From an uncultured Rhodobiaceae bacterium (GTDB taxonomy: Bacteria > Pseudomonadota > Alphaproteobacteria > RS24), in NCBI GenBank assembly GCA_913020275.1, contig CAJWBV010000043.1, positions 1 through 6,909 on the forward strand: a stretch of DNA of 6,909 bases. Reading direction: 5' to 3'. The stretch's first letter is position 1. Each line of letters begins with the position of its first letter. Below are positions 1-6,075 of this stretch, piece after piece. The position numbers and the translations under genes were made by a program. The notes under the pieces were generated by a model. It saw only the letters and a list, made by a program, of their open reading frames with translations, was not told the DNA's origin and made no database searches.

Positions 1-216
1 AAGAGATGGCAGGTCGAGTACAATGCGCCGTGGCGTATCAAGCGAAAACACGTTAAAATCAACACGCTCAGACATTTCCAGCACCAGCCGCGTGGCACCT
101 TCTGAGGCTCCGAGGCGAATGTTTTGCACGCGCGCATCGACAGCGGAAGCCGTGCCGACGCCACCCGGCATCAACCCCAGCAACAAAAACCAGCGAAAAA
201 CCAGTGTCAGGCGCAT
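1..216 (-). CDS. amiC: N-acetylmuramoyl-L-alanine amidase (AmiC type), N-terminal part, cut by window edge
   Basis: Only the first 72 codons are present; the gene runs off the left edge on the minus strand. The N-terminus is a clear Sec signal peptide: MRLTLVFRW, then a hydrophobic stretch with LLLGLM, ending in a GTASA cleavage site (A23-S24-A25, cut before V26). Residues 27-72 look like the start of an AMIN domain, with the repeating pattern VQNIRLG, TRLVLEMSE, FNVFSLD, PRRIVLDLP. In this family AMIN targets the enzyme to septal peptidoglycan, and a C-terminal zinc amidase domain (not in view) cleaves the lactyl-amide bond during daughter-cell separation. The ATG at 214-216 has a GAGG Shine-Dalgarno on the minus strand (222-225) five bases away. 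It is divergent from rne, an arrangement I recall from other alphaproteobacteria. The AMIN domain also occurs in secretin-type proteins, so the amidase call rests partly on context. Confidence 0.84.
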   Translation of the reverse strand, partial: MRLTLVFRWFLLLGLMPGGVGTASAVDARVQNIRLGASEGATRLVLEMSERVDFNVFSLDTPRRIVLDLPSL

Positions 217-261
217 GAAAACCTCGTATTCACGTTTGTCAAAAACGTCACTACGACTCGC

Positions 262-290
262 AATATACCCCTTGGCGGATGAAATTGCGA
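262..290 (-). promoter_or_regulatory. Weak promoter candidate for the amidase gene
   Basis: On the minus strand, TATATT (262-267) is a good -10 match and would start transcription about 40 bases before the ATG. The -35 at 16-17 bases distance (CGCAAT or TCGCAA, 284-290) is poor. This was called by eye only. Confidence 0.25.
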
Positions 291-321
291 TGCCTCCAGC
301 CGCAACCCGGCGGACAATCGA

Positions 322-349
322 CTTGCAATCCCACCCTTGGCCCTATACA
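322..349 (+). promoter_or_regulatory. Candidate rne promoter
   Basis: CTTGCA (322-327), 15 bases, then CTATAC (343-348) resembles the alphaproteobacterial housekeeping pattern of a TTG-type -35 and a CTATA-type -10. Transcription would begin near 355, well upstream of the rne ATG at 629. No better pair was found closer to the gene. Confidence 0.33.
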
Positions 350-618
350 AGAACGAACGTGCGCTCTGCGTCAATTTGCCGGTCGATTCGCTGAATTCAT
401 CAGCGCGCGGGGCAAAAAACCGCAGCGCACCAGATAACAGAGAGAAAAACATTTTGGCTGCTCCCGGCATATCCCCTCTGAATTTATTTCACGCTGCACC
501 GACCTTTACGGACGCGCTGGACGATTTGCGGCGTAGCCACGCCTTTCTGTACCGACCCAATTTTTTTGGCATCGACGTTGACCACGGCTCTTGCAAGCCG
601 ATGCGCCGCGGTGCCCCC

Positions 619-622
619 GGAG
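619..622 (+). promoter_or_regulatory. Ribosome binding site that fixes the rne start
   Basis: GGAG lies six bases (ATTTTT) before the ATG at 629. This supports 629 over the longer in-frame ATG at 566, whose extra 21 residues have no family resemblance. Confidence 0.75.
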
Positions 623-628
623 ATTTTT

Positions 629-2863
629 ATGACAAAGCGTATGCTTATCGATGCCGTCCACCCGGAAGAAACCCGTGTGGTGGTTTTAAACGACAATCAA
701 ATCGACGAATTTGATTTTGAATCCAGCACAAAGTCGCCCCTGCGCGGCAATATATATCTGGCCAAAGTAACACGCGTTGAGCCGTCGCTGCAGGCGGCCT
801 TCGTGGAATATGGCGGCAACCGGCACGGCTTCCTCGCCTTTAACGAAATTCACCCCGATTATTATCAAATACCGGTCAGCGACCGTGAGGAGTTGCTGCG
901 CGAGCAAGCCGAAGAAGATCGCGAAAATGCCGCCTCGCATGACGCCGAAAGCGGAGATGCCGACAATGAGGACGGCGAAAACAATGATGAAAATGGCGAA
1001 GCCGGCGATATTGAAGATGTGGGCGGTGACGCACATGAAGAAGTTTCAACGCCTCTGAACCGACGCGCGCTTTATCGCAAATACAAAATTCAGGAAGTCA
1101 TCAAGCGGCGGCAAATTATTCTTGTGCAGGTGTTGAAAGAAGAACGCGGAAATAAGGGTGCGGCGCTTACGACATATTTGTCGCTTGCCGGGCGGTATTG
1201 TGTGTTGATGCCCAACACAGCGCGCGGTGGCGGCATTTCCCGCAAAATCAACAATGCGACAGACCGGAAAAAACTAAAAACCATCGTTGAAAAGCTGGAT
1301 GTGCCCGACGGCATGGGCCTTATTGTTCGTACCGCCGGTGCCCAGCGCACGCTGGCCGAAATCCGGCGTGACTGGCAATATTTGTGGCGACTTTGGGAAA
1401 ATGTGCGCGAGATTACGGTCAACAGCTCCGCACCGGCACTGGTTTATGAAGAGGGCAACCTCATCCAGCGATGTATCCGCGACATTTACAGCAAGGACTT
1501 TGAAGAGGTTGTGGTCAGCGGAGCCGATGGGTACAAGCTGGCGCGCAGCTATATGAAACTGCTCATGCCCAGCCACGCGCGAAAGGTTAAGCAGCACACC
1601 GACACAGACGCGCTGTTCCGCCAGACATCGGTTGAAGACAAGCTCGCCGCCATGTTCAACCCTGTGGTGACACTACCATCCGGCGGTTATCTGGTGATTA
1701 ACCAAACCGAGGCACTGGTGGCAATCGACGTGAATTCGGGCAAATCCACGCGCGAATATTCAGTGGAGAAAACCGCCCTTGCAACCAATCTGGAAGCGGC
1801 AACGGAAGTTGCGCGGCAGGCGCGCTTGCGCGATTTGGCGGGTCTGCTGGTTATTGACTTCATCGATATGGATGAGGGACGCAATAACCGCGCCGTCGAA
1901 AAACGCCTGAAAGAGGCGCTGAAAATAGACCGCGCGCGCATTCAGGTTGGCCGTATCAGCAGTTTCGGACTGCTTGAAATGTCGCGCCAACGCATGCGCT
2001 CGGGTGTTCTGGAAGGCAGTTCCGAGACTTGCCCGCATTGCAATGGCTACGGCATGTTGCGTTCGGTCGAAAGTCGTGCGCTGCATGTGTTGCGTCAGAT
2101 CGACGAACGCGCAGGTAAATTCAGCGAAGGCGCACTCACTGTTCACGTGCCCGAAGATGTGGCGACATATCTCCTGAACAATAAGCGGACACAGCTACTC
2201 GATATTGAAACGCAAACGGGTCTGCGCGTGATGGTTCAGGCCGACCGCGACCTGACTGCCATGGAAATGGCTTTCACCCTGCCCGACCAGACCGAAAGCG
2301 AAGGAACCATGCGCATGGAGGGCGATCCGGCAGCATTAGCCGATGACGCCACCGCCGCAAAACCCAAGCGAAATCGTCGACGCCGCAGCAATAAAACACA
2401 ACAGGAACGCAGTGAAGAACCCGCGGCCGAAGATGCGGAAGAAACCGGTGAAGAGTCCGACGCGGCGACCGTCGACAGTGAAGACGGTGACGAAGGCAAG
2501 ACCAAGCGTCGGCGTCGGCGGGGACGGCGTGGTGGACGACGTAGGCGACGGAATGAGGATAGCGAAGCCATAGATTCTGAAGAAAATTCAGATGAAAAAA
2601 GTGCCGATGCAATTGCATCAGACGCAGAGGGCAACATCGCACCTGAAGCCGAAACAGGCGATGAGGCCGCACCTGCTGAGATGGACGCCCCGGACACTGA
2701 AAACACCGCCAATGATTTTACGGCTTCGGATGAAAACACCGATACCGTGGTGGAAATTGCCGGTGCGGAAACATCCAATGAGGACGTCAATGAGATGATC
2801 AATGAGGCTCTGGATGATGCGGATGTAGGCTCCGCCCGCAAAGGCTGGTGGCGTCGCTCCTGA
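629..2863 (+). CDS. rne: Ribonuclease E (RNase E/G family), degradosome scaffold
   Basis: 744 residues starting MTKRMLIDAVHPEETRVVV, the usual RNase E N-terminus. It is a single-strand-specific endoribonuclease that starts mRNA decay and processes rRNA and tRNA precursors. The S1 domain covers about residues 36-195 and is split by a strongly acidic insertion (about 95-138). It resumes with KYKIQEVIKRRQIILVQV and the LAGRYCVLMPN stretch. The 5'-sensor/RNase H-like part follows. The catalytic Mg-binding aspartates are D367 (VAIDVNSGKSTR) and D410 (LLVIDFIDM), equivalent to E. coli D303 and D346. The Zn-link used for tetramerisation is C468-P-H-C471. After about residue 550 the tail is low complexity, with Arg-rich blocks (579-586 and 625-641) between acidic blocks. 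It ends in KGWWRRS, the GWW motif that binds PNPase in Caulobacter. At 744 residues it is shorter than the Caulobacter protein (about 900) and E. coli (1061), through a shorter tail. It appears intact. Confidence 0.97.
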   Translation: MTKRMLIDAVHPEETRVVVLNDNQIDEFDFESSTKSPLRGNIYLAKVTRVEPSLQAAFVEYGGNRHGFLAFNEIHPDYYQIPVSDREELLREQAEEDRENAASHDAESGDADNEDGENNDENGEAGDIEDVGGDAHEEVSTPLNRRALYRKYKIQEVIKRRQIILVQVLKEERGNKGAALTTYLSLAGRYCVLMPNTARGGGISRKINNATDRKKLKTIVEKLDVPDGMGLIVRTAGAQRTLAEIRRDWQYLWRLWENVREITVNSSAPALVYEEGNLIQRCIRDIYSKDFEEVVVSGADGYKLARSYMKLLMPSHARKVKQHTDTDALFRQTSVEDKLAAMFNPVVTLPSGGYLVINQTEALVAIDVNSGKSTREYSVEKTALATNLEAATEVARQARLRDLAGLLVIDFIDMDEGRNNRAVEKRLKEALKIDRARIQVGRISSFGLLEMSRQRMRSGVLEGSSETCPHCNGYGMLRSVESRALHVLRQIDERAGKFSEGALTVHVPEDVATYLLNNKRTQLLDIETQTGLRVMVQADRDLTAMEMAFTLPDQTESEGTMRMEGDPAALADDATAAKPKRNRRRRSNKTQQERSEEPAAEDAEETGEESDAATVDSEDGDEGKTKRRRRRGRRGGRRRRRNEDSEAIDSEENSDEKSADAIASDAEGNIAPEAETGDEAAPAEMDAPDTENTANDFTASDENTDTVVEIAGAETSNEDVNEMINEALDDADVGSARKGWWRRS

Positions 2864-2971
2864 ATTTCCTGCATTGTTGTGTCATGCCTAGCGTGACCCA
2901 CGCCCCCTTAATGTTGCCACAATTAATGGCGACAAATTAAAGAAGCATTTGGGGCAAAATTCGGGATTTGA
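2864..2971 (+). promoter_or_regulatory. rne to M48 gene spacer with hairpin and weak promoter candidate
   Basis: This 108-base spacer holds an inverted repeat, GTTGCCA (2913-2919) and TGGCGAC (2927-2933), with a 7-base AT-rich loop and one G-T pair. No T-run follows, so it is not a standard terminator for rne. TTGCCA (2914-2919) with ATTAAA or TTAAAG 16-17 bases on (2936-2942) could be a weak promoter for the protease gene, and the repeat would then overlap its -35. I see no other signal here. GGGA at 2963-2966 is a modest ribosome binding site for the ATG at 2972 or 2975. Confidence 0.3.
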
Positions 2972-4321
2972 ATGATGCGATTAATTCGTCTGCTTTTGGT
3001 GTTTATGGGGGTTGTGGTTTTCAACCCCACGGCACATGCGAGCGGTTTTATTCGCGATGCCGAGATCGAAAACCTGCTGGCCGATTATAGCCGCCCGCTT
3101 TTTCTAGCCGCCGGACTAAACCCGAACACGGTCGGCATTGCACTTATCAACAACAAGTCGCTGAATGCTTTTGTCGCCAACGGACAGAATATTTATTTCC
3201 ACACCGGTCTCATTCTCGAATCCGAAGACCCGAATATGGTGATCGGCGTCATCGCGCATGAGATTGGCCATATTATTGGCGGCCACCTGTCGCGCAAGGC
3301 CAGCGCCATTAACGAAGCCCAACGCCCGGCGCTGGTTGCAACAATTCTGGGTCTGGGGTCACTGCTGGCAGGGGCCCCGGATGTCGGGCTGGCGCTTATT
3401 ACGGGCGGGCAGCACGTTGTCCAACGCAAGTTTCTGTCTTTCAACCGCGCGCAGGAATCGAGTGCCGACGTGATTGCCTTGCGGCTTTTGGAAGATACGG
3501 GTCAATCGCCCAATGGCATTATCCGCATGATGGACATGCTGGCCGACCAGGAAATTCTCTCCGAGGTCAGCCAAGACCCTTATATCCGCTCGCACCCCTT
3601 GTCGCGTGAGCGTGTTGCCAGCTTCACGCGCGGGGCCGAGCTTTCCGCTTATCGCGATGTCGAAGACACCGCCGAGATGCGCCATCGCCATAAAATGGCG
3701 CAGGCCAAAATCAGGGGGTTTCTTGACCACCCGTCGACCACGCTGCGCCGGTATCCAAGCAAAAATACCGATATGCCCTCGCGCTATGCCCGCGCCATTG
3801 CCCTGCACCGACAGGGCCAACTCGACACAGCTTTACGCGAAATTGACGCGCTGATTGCCCTGACACCAAACTCACCCTGGTTTCATGAACTCAAAGGTCA
3901 GGTGAATTACGAAGCCGGACGCGCCGCTAACGGCTTGGCGGCTTATAAAAAATCAGTGGAACTCGCCCCCGACCAGCCCTTGCTTTTGATAGGTCTGGCA
4001 ACAACGCAACTGAGCATTGCAGAAACGGGTGGCGAGATGTCGCAAAAATTCAACCTTGCGGCAGAAAAAAACCTACGTAAGGCTTTGCGGCTTGATCCGG
4101 CCAATACAACCGCATATTTTCAGCTTTCCAAAGCATTCGGCCAAATGCAACGTGTGGCCTATGCTGAATGGGCGTTGGCCGAGTATTTCGCCCTTTTGGG
4201 TCGGCCGGAATCGTTAAAGCACGCCAGACGCGCAATAAAGGGATTGCCCGACGGGTCGCCCGAAAAAATCCGGGCATTGGATATTCTGGAAATAGCCCGC
4301 GCCGGTGGCGCTGGCCGTTAG
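2972..4321 (+). CDS. Periplasmic M48 zinc metalloprotease with TPR repeats (BepA/YfgC-like)
   Basis: 449 residues. Residues 1-23 are a signal peptide (hydrophobic core LLLVFMGVVVF, cleavage near AHA-S), which places the protein in the periplasm. The peptidase M48 domain covers about 30-220. The zinc-binding HEIGH is at H96-E97-H100. The third ligand is probably E162, in AQESSAD with conserved D166. H208 in RSHPLSRER matches the regulatory histidine that gates the active site in E. coli BepA. Residues 268-420 form TPR-like helical pairs, for example RYARAIALHRQGQLDTALRE and GLAAYKKSVELAPDQP. BepA degrades stalled outer-membrane proteins and helps LptD assemble with correct disulfides; the same role here is inferred from domain order. 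The stop codon shares a base with the ribosome binding site of the next gene, so the two are almost certainly cotranscribed. The start could be the ATG at 2972 or at 2975, differing by one Met. Confidence 0.93.
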   Translation: MMRLIRLLLVFMGVVVFNPTAHASGFIRDAEIENLLADYSRPLFLAAGLNPNTVGIALINNKSLNAFVANGQNIYFHTGLILESEDPNMVIGVIAHEIGHIIGGHLSRKASAINEAQRPALVATILGLGSLLAGAPDVGLALITGGQHVVQRKFLSFNRAQESSADVIALRLLEDTGQSPNGIIRMMDMLADQEILSEVSQDPYIRSHPLSRERVASFTRGAELSAYRDVEDTAEMRHRHKMAQAKIRGFLDHPSTTLRRYPSKNTDMPSRYARAIALHRQGQLDTALREIDALIALTPNSPWFHELKGQVNYEAGRAANGLAAYKKSVELAPDQPLLLIGLATTQLSIAETGGEMSQKFNLAAEKNLRKALRLDPANTTAYFQLSKAFGQMQRVAYAEWALAEYFALLGRPESLKHARRAIKGLPDGSPEKIRALDILEIARAGGAGR

Positions 4322-4324
4322 GAG
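4321..4324 (+). promoter_or_regulatory. Ribosome binding site overlapping the upstream stop codon
   Basis: GGAG begins on the last base of the TAG stop of the M48 gene and sits five bases before the ATG at 4330. This fixes the start of the thiol oxidoreductase gene over an in-frame upstream ATG at 4168 and suggests translational coupling. Confidence 0.8.
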
Positions 4325-4329
4325 ATAAA

Positions 4330-5073
4330 ATGATAAAAAAATTCCTGATTATAGGTTCCTTGCTCGGGACCCTTGCTACACCAACACTGATCAATGAAGT
4401 CTTGGCCGATGAAGCCTTTGGAAAAAAGGTCGAAGATTATCTGATGCAAAACCCCGATGTGCTGGCACGCGCACTTGAAAACCTGCAAAATTATTACGCA
4501 ACCGAGGAAGCCAAGCGGCAACGCCAGTCTCTTCTGGACAATGCCGATGAATTGTATAAAAGCGCTAGCGACTTCACGCTGGGGCCGAAAAATGCCTCTG
4601 TCACCATCGTCGAATTTTTCGATTATAATTGCGGCTATTGCAAGCAGGTTTTCCCGTCACTGATGAAAATCGTCGAAGAAAACGATGATGTGCGCGTGGT
4701 CTTCAAGGAATTTCCGATTTTGAACGAAACCTCACGCATCGCGGCCAGCTACGCGCTGGCGCTTGACGAACAGCTTAAATTTCTGACCTATCACTCCAAA
4801 TTGATGAGCAGCCGGAGCAGTCTTAACCCGGCCTTGCTGGAGCGCACGCTCAAAGAAATCGGCGCCGATGTCGAGGCCGTCAAATCGCGCGCCGCCGACG
4901 CTGCCATTTCGGAGACCATAGACCGCACCCAGGCGCTAGCCGACGCACTCGGCATTAACGGCACTCCGGCCTTTGTCATAAATGGCGAAATACACCCCGG
5001 CGCGCTGTCCGAAGACCGCCTGCGCGAGCTTGTCACCGAAGCGCGCGGGCCCAAGGCCAGAACCGCGAATTAA
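4330..5073 (+). CDS. Periplasmic DsbA-family thiol:disulfide oxidoreductase (ScsC/DsbC-like)
   Basis: 247 residues. A signal peptide ([16 protein letters not shown], likely cleavage after VLA at 26) exports it to the periplasm. Residues 28-55 ([20 protein letters not shown]) resemble the short helical region before the catalytic domain in ScsC-type proteins, where it drives oligomerisation. The thioredoxin fold begins at [20 protein letters not shown], with active-site cysteines C101 and C104. The CGYC pair is the same as in E. coli DsbC. A helical insertion follows. The cis-proline loop is [10 protein letters not shown] (P213), then the last strand and helix ([11 protein letters not shown]). 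The enzyme would form or reshuffle disulfides in exported proteins; whether it is mainly oxidase or isomerase cannot be told from sequence. It is coupled to the BepA-like protease gene just upstream. Its TAA stop overlaps the stop of the convergent thiG gene. Confidence 0.92.
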   Translation: MIKKFLIIGSLLGTLATPTLINEVLADEAFGKKVEDYLMQNPDVLARALENLQNYYATEEAKRQRQSLLDNADELYKSASDFTLGPKNASVTIVEFFDYNCGYCKQVFPSLMKIVEENDDVRVVFKEFPILNETSRIAASYALALDEQLKFLTYHSKLMSSRSSLNPALLERTLKEIGADVEAVKSRAADAAISETIDRTQALADALGINGTPAFVINGEIHPGALSEDRLRELVTEARGPKARTAN

Positions 5074-5858
5074 ATCAATCCGGCAAGCGGCGAACTGGGG
5101 TCGGCATAAAGCCGCTTGGCCATACGCCCGGCCAAATATGCCTGCCGACCGGCAATCACCGCATGACGCATGGCGCGCGCCATCTGCAGCGGATCTTTGG
5201 CTTCGGCGATTGCCGTATTCATCAGCACGCCGTCGCAGCCAAGCTCCATGGCAACGGCGGCATCCGAGGCCGTGCCCACCCCGGCATCGACCAGCACGGG
5301 CACCTTGGCTTGTTCCACAATCAGGCGAATATTGACAGGATTTTGAATGCCCAGCCCTGACCCGATGGGCGCGCCGAGCGGCATGATGGCGCAACAGCCA
5401 ATATCTTCCAATTCGCGCGCCATAATCGGGTCGTCGCTGCAATATACCATGACCTCAAACCCGTCATTGATAAGTAATTCAGCCGCGCGCAGAGTTTCGG
5501 GCATATTCGGATAGAGGGTTTTTTCATCGCCCAGAACTTCCAGTTTCACCAGCGACCAGCCGCCCGCTTCTCGCGCCAGCCTTAAGGTGCGCACGGCATC
5601 CTCGCCGGTAAAACACCCCGCCGTATTGGGCAAAAAGGTATATTTTTCCGGGCTTACATAATCCACCAGCATGGGTGCTGACGGGTCGGATAAATTCACC
5701 CGTCTGACCGCAACAGTGACGATTTCCGCGCCCGACGCCTCGGCCGCGGCGGCGTTTTCTGCATAATCTTTATATTTTCCCGTGCCAATGATCAGCCGTG
5801 AGGAAAATACGCGGCCTGCAATTATCAGCGGATCCGTGTCGGTTGCCTGATTGGTCAT
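5070..5858 (-). CDS. thiG: Thiazole synthase ThiG
   Basis: 262 residues, a normal ThiG length, starting [20 protein letters not shown]. ThiG is a cytoplasmic TIM-barrel enzyme that joins 1-deoxy-D-xylulose 5-phosphate, dehydroglycine and sulfur from ThiS thiocarboxylate to give the thiazole phosphate of thiamine. Visible motifs are RLIIGTGKY (21-29), PNTAGC (77-82), the catalytic lysine K105 in [10 protein letters not shown] that forms the imine with the sugar, GSGLGIQNP (166-174), [10 protein letters not shown] (191-200) and VLMNTAIA (211-218). The reading frame is open back to an ATG at 5921, but that would overlap thiS and add 21 unrelated residues. The ATG at 5856-5858 follows the thiS stop by 13 bases. 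Its stop (5070-5072) shares bases with the stop of the convergent oxidoreductase gene. No dehydroglycine-forming enzyme (ThiO or ThiH) is in view. Confidence 0.96.
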   Translation of the reverse strand: MTNQATDTDPLIIAGRVFSSRLIIGTGKYKDYAENAAAAEASGAEIVTVAVRRVNLSDPSAPMLVDYVSPEKYTFLPNTAGCFTGEDAVRTLRLAREAGGWSLVKLEVLGDEKTLYPNMPETLRAAELLINDGFEVMVYCSDDPIMARELEDIGCCAIMPLGAPIGSGLGIQNPVNIRLIVEQAKVPVLVDAGVGTASDAAVAMELGCDGVLMNTAIAEAKDPLQMARAMRHAVIAGRQAYLAGRMAKRLYADPSSPLAGLI

Positions 5859-5871
5859 ATCCGTTTCGCCT

Positions 5872-6075
5872 TCAAGCGCCTCCTCCGATAAAATGCACAA
5901 TTTCAATGCGGTCGCCATCACTCAGACCGATTGTGTCATAAGCCGATTTCGGCACAATTTCCAGATTCCGTTCAATCGCCACCTTACCCCCTGCAATGCC
6001 AAGGCTTGTCAGTAGACCTGCTATAGACAGCGGTGCATCAAAATACCGATCTTCACCATTTACGGTAATTTTCAT
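5872..6075 (-). CDS. thiS: Sulfur carrier protein ThiS
   Basis: 67 residues with a ubiquitin-like beta-grasp pattern: [12 protein letters not shown], a helix ([11 protein letters not shown]), [14 protein letters not shown] and [15 protein letters not shown]. ThiS is adenylated and thiocarboxylated at its C-terminal glycine, normally by ThiF and a cysteine desulfurase, then delivers sulfur to ThiG, whose gene follows 13 bases downstream. The IVHFIGGG end is characteristic, but an extra alanine (A67) follows the glycines, whereas the family normally ends in GG. The start at 6073-6075 fits the family. The frame stays open upstream to a TTG at 6171, with ATGs in between, but those residues look non-homologous. 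No strong Shine-Dalgarno is seen: AAGG lies two bases from the ATG and GAGG is 11 bases away. Confidence 0.92.
   Translation of the reverse strand: MKITVNGEDRYFDAPLSIAGLLTSLGIAGGKVAIERNLEIVPKSAYDTIGLSDGDRIEIVHFIGGGA

Larger units (their letters stand above)
217..628. other. 412-base divergent intergenic region and probable long rne leader
   Basis: No convincing gene is seen here. Short open frames on both strands give peptides without recognisable domains and overlap the start of rne out of frame. The region must hold the promoters of the amidase gene (minus) and rne (plus). The best rne promoter candidate (322-349) would give a leader of roughly 270 bases. The leader contains a 5-bp hairpin (530-543), a T7 tract (561-567) and a 5-bp hairpin close to the ribosome binding site (585-600). 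Two GANTC sites lie at 255-259 and 385-389. A long rne 5' UTR used for feedback control is known from E. coli; here that role is inference. Confidence 0.6.

Noticed and set aside
578..583. TTGACC as a -35 element close to rne
   Set aside because: No -10-like hexamer lies 10-18 bases downstream, and the Shine-Dalgarno follows too soon.
566..628. Longer rne start at the ATG at 566
   Set aside because: The added 21 residues do not resemble RNase E, and a good GGAG sits before the ATG at 629, where the family N-terminus begins.
337..714. Open frame of 125 codons in the rne leader
   Set aside because: It overlaps the start of rne in another frame, has no recognisable domain or ribosome binding site, and its composition looks random.
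2236..2901. Long minus-strand open frame opposite the rne tail
   Set aside because: The Ser- and Arg-rich product is the mirror of the low-complexity acidic and arginine codons of rne; there is no start signal or domain.
4168..4329. Upstream extension of the thiol oxidoreductase
   Set aside because: It overlaps the M48 gene and would bury the signal peptide behind 54 unrelated residues; the ATG at 4330 has a clear GGAG.
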